From positions 77,566 through 141,565 of the forward strand of contig CAYJBY010000003.1 of the NCBI GenBank assembly GCA_964368645.1: DNA of 64,000 bases, in the 5' to 3' direction. The notes under the pieces were generated by a model. The model searched no databases, was not told the origin of the DNA, and worked only from the letters and a program-made list of their open reading frames with translations. Positions 62,225 through 64,000 of this stretch are shown in pieces; within the stretch, counting starts at the first letter, position 1; every line of letters begins with the position of its first letter. The position numbers and the translations under genes are program-made. Source of the DNA: JAEDHM01 sp964368645 (lineage in GTDB: Bacteria; Bacillota; Clostridia; Christensenellales; CAG-1252).

Positions 62225-63451
62225 TTATGCAGCATCTGCGGTACCGCTTACGCTGAATACCAAGTTCATATTACCATCGGAAGCAGCAGGTAAGCACTCG
62301 TTATCCCAGCCGTCCATCCACATAAGGAATACGAAGGAAGAAGTGCCGTTAGCAACAAGTGCCTTGGCCTCTGCGGAACCCACGGAGAAGGTAAAGGTAG
62401 CCTTGCCGGTGTTGGGATCAAACGCCATATCAATGATGCTATCGGTATAAGTGCCAGAAATAACAGTAGCTTCGGTCTCGCCAGCAACCAACTCAGAGGT
62501 TGCGTAGTAAGTATCAGCTTCAACAGTTGCCTGATAAGCCATATTGTTGGTACTCTCTGCAACAGTTACCTTATAGGTGTTGTTGCTGGTGTTGTTCTCA
62601 ACCTTGATGCCACTGTATCCGTAGATAGCGTTAGCAGCGGCGGCTCCAAGTGCGATGTCATCCAAAGCATTATCCTCAGCGGTGATAGCGGTAGCATTGC
62701 TGTGATACATTGCAACTCTTAAGGAACCGAGAAGAGCCAAGTCCTGTGCCTCGTAAGCTACTACTGTAGAGGTTTCAGCAACGGTGAATCCCTCGTCGCC
62801 GTAGTTGTAGCAGATGTAAGGAGCGCTAGCAGCCTTCTTAATTACTACGTAACCGTTATTAACAGTGTAGGTGGTTTCGGTCGTATTGGTGGTAGCGGTA
62901 GTGAAATCAGCGGGAGTGATAGATAAGGTAGCCTTAAGGGAGATGTTGCTGACTGCGGTGCCGAAGGTGTTACGGACGTTGAAGCCGGATGCCCAGTAAC
63001 CAGCAGCACTGGTGTTACCAACGAGCGTAGCAAGCTGTTGAGAAATAGCACGACCCTGAGAGCCGTCTGCGTTCTTAACGTCGGAAGCCTGATAAATGCT
63101 GTTGTTAGCAAGTGTCAGATACTGATAGTTCTCTTCGCCTACATTCGTAACATTCCAACCTTTAACGCCGTCGGTATCTTTGATGAACTGATTAAGAGTA
63201 ACCTTGCCCTGCATAGGCTGGAACAAGCCGGTAGGCTGAGCGAAACCGATTTTCGCACTGTAGTTATCGGTATTGTAAACATTAAGTTTACCGAAAACTA
63301 AGTCGGCGCCCTGTGCGCTTGCGGCGGAGAAGAGAACCTTGCTGGTCGTAACTTCCGAGCTCATTGTGAACCATGCCAGAGATGACGTGGTGAGCGCAAC
63401 TGCAACTACTAGGACCATTGCGATCGTTGTAATTAACATTCTTTTTTTCAT
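62225..63451 (-). CDS. TasA/camelysin-like secreted protein, putative filament subunit
   Basis: 408 residues; AGGAGG 8 nt before the ATG. Residues about 1-27 are a signal peptide ending around S-S-L-A-W-F-T, the 'A-[WY]-F' pattern typical of SipW substrates, with no lipobox. The mature protein is beta-rich, with many Asn, Thr, Ala and Tyr and few charges, as in fibre-forming proteins. Near residue 380 it carries L-M-W-M-D-G-W-D-N-E-C, then M-N-L-V-F-S-V, like the C-terminal strand of TasA/CalY-type domains. It is first in the locus, behind a consensus promoter, and followed by a hairpin and a SipW-type peptidase gene. A structural surface-fibre role is inferred. Confidence 0.8.
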   Translation of the reverse strand: MKKRMLITTIAMVLVVAVALTTSSLAWFTMSSEVTTSKVLFSAASAQGADLVFGKLNVYNTDNYSAKIGFAQPTGLFQPMQGKVTLNQFIKDTDGVKGWNVTNVGEENYQYLTLANNSIYQASDVKNADGSQGRAISQQLATLVGNTSAAGYWASGFNVRNTFGTAVSNISLKATLSITPADFTTATTNTTETTYTVNNGYVVIKKAASAPYICYNYGDEGFTVAETSTVVAYEAQDLALLGSLRVAMYHSNATAITAEDNALDDIALGAAAANAIYGYSGIKVENNTSNNTYKVTVAESTNNMAYQATVEADTYYATSELVAGETEATVISGTYTDSIIDMAFDPNTGKATFTFSVGSAEAKALVANGTSSFVFLMWMDGWDNECLPAASDGNMNLVFSVSGTADAA

Positions 63452-63538
63452 TGTTATATCCTCCTAAATTTTGCGCCTCTCCGACGCATATTTTTCTAGT
63501 TAGTCTGAAAACGGTTTTCACCTCGTTTTCACACTTCC

Positions 63539-63568
63539 ATTATAATTTATCCTTATTTTGGAAGTCAA
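63539..63568 (-). promoter_or_regulatory. Sigma-A promoter of the TasA-like gene
   Basis: Minus strand TTGACT (63568-63563), 18 nt, TATAAT (63544-63539), giving a leader of about 80 nt. The leader holds a perfect 7-1-7 inverted repeat (tgaaaac g gttttca, 63506-63520), which may be an operator. Confidence 0.82.
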
Positions 63569-63897
63569 CGGTTTAGGTATTTTGAAATGGGGATTTAACC
63601 TTTAGTTTTCCGTTGCTTAATCTTAACTTAATAAAAGTCGGGATTTTCCTTTTTTTTACCCGATTTTAACAATTTGCGTTGTTGCAAAAATGGCAACCGC
63701 ATAAAAAGCGCATAATAACCGCATACCGTTCCGCGCAAAATCCGCACACTCTTTCGCCAAAAAAGCGCGTATTTCGCCATCAACGGGAAAACTGCTTTTT
63801 TAGGGTTTGAACGTGGTGCGCTCCAAAACCGACAGGTTGTAGAGTAGTGAAAAAGGACGCGACTGAGAGATAGAGAAACACTGTACCGAAAGGGAAA
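63569..63897. other. Upstream region of the TasA-like gene without a supported gene
   Basis: About 330 bp of AT-rich sequence with poly-A/T runs, then gcg/cgc-rich stretches. A 91-codon minus-strand frame (63628-63903) lacks a ribosome binding site and protein-like composition, so I do not call it. Confidence 0.6.
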
Positions 63898-64000
63898 TGT
63901 CATTCTGAAAGGGTAATGTCATTCTGAACGAGTACGCAGTACGTAGTGTCGGGGTATGGTGGTAATGTCATTCTGAACGAGTGGCACACAACGGTGTCGG
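63898..64000. repeat. Partial dispersed repeats at the window edge
   Basis: Three copies of tgtcattctgaa (63899, 63918 and 63966, approximately), two extended as tgaacgagt and the last as cgagtggcacaca. They match the start of the inverted copy at 60520. The array continues beyond the window. Confidence 0.75.

Noticed and set aside
63628..63903. 91-codon minus-strand frame upstream of the TasA-like gene
   Set aside because: No ribosome binding site, composition unlike a real protein, and it overlaps the dispersed repeats.

Overview
The window looks like a chromosomal stretch from an uncultured, gut-type member of the Clostridia (Bacillota). The reasons are surface proteins with Gram-positive-style lipoboxes, AGGAGG ribosome binding sites, a biotin-dependent Na+-pumping decarboxylase, a heterodimeric ABC exporter, SipW/TasA-type secretion genes and a BspA-like leucine-rich-repeat protein. 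Two runs of exactly 100 Ns (34365-34464 and 54012-54111) mark scaffold gaps, so this is probably a metagenome-derived or draft assembly. I cannot assign it below class.

Layout. (1) 1-24562, minus strand: one uninterrupted reading frame of at least 8187 codons. It encodes a lipoprotein with a Cys lipobox, tandem MBG/YDG-like beta domains and then a very long series of BspA-type LRRs; its C-terminus lies outside the window. (2) 24813-28700, minus: a second large lipoprotein made of bacterial Ig-like and InlB/Listeria-Bacteroides-type repeats. (3) 28874-32352, minus: a heterodimeric ABC exporter. (4) 32638-35862, minus: an oxaloacetate-decarboxylase-type Na+ pump (alpha, gamma-like, biotin carrier, beta). 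(5) 36072-39645, plus: an acetolactate synthase large subunit (divergent), its regulatory subunit and LeuA, forming a branched-chain amino-acid operon that appears to start with a leaderless mRNA. (6) 40331-43203, minus: a cytidylate-kinase-like protein, MalQ, a phosphopantetheinyl transferase and an acyl carrier protein. (7) 43273-51754, minus: leuS, a PTS_EIIC_2-type membrane protein, an amidohydrolase, pepF, a lipoprotein and dnaB, tightly packed as one transcription unit. (8) 51882-53144, plus: a ferritin-like protein. (9) 53908-63451, minus: a locus that looks like a surface-filament system.

The filament-like locus is the best candidate for something undescribed. It contains a TasA/camelysin-like secreted protein, a second membrane-anchored protein sharing its C-terminal W-[ED]-G-x-D-x-x-C motif, and two SipW-type (Ser/His) signal peptidases. 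It also encodes a McrB-like AAA+ ATPase carrying its own two N-terminal membrane helices, and a long coiled-coil protein whose N-terminal half resembles the DUF2357 partners of McrB-like ATPases. Restriction-type GTPase/ATPase parts placed among signal peptidases and filament subunits suggest a repurposed membrane machine. The locus is also the only part of the window where I saw a family of dispersed palindromic repeats (core gcgtaaacgcgagattcttc), a 32-bp dyad over a promoter, and a 276-bp tandem array encoding alternative Ser/Thr/Asp/Asn-rich tails.

All domain calls were made by reading the sequence; no database search was run.
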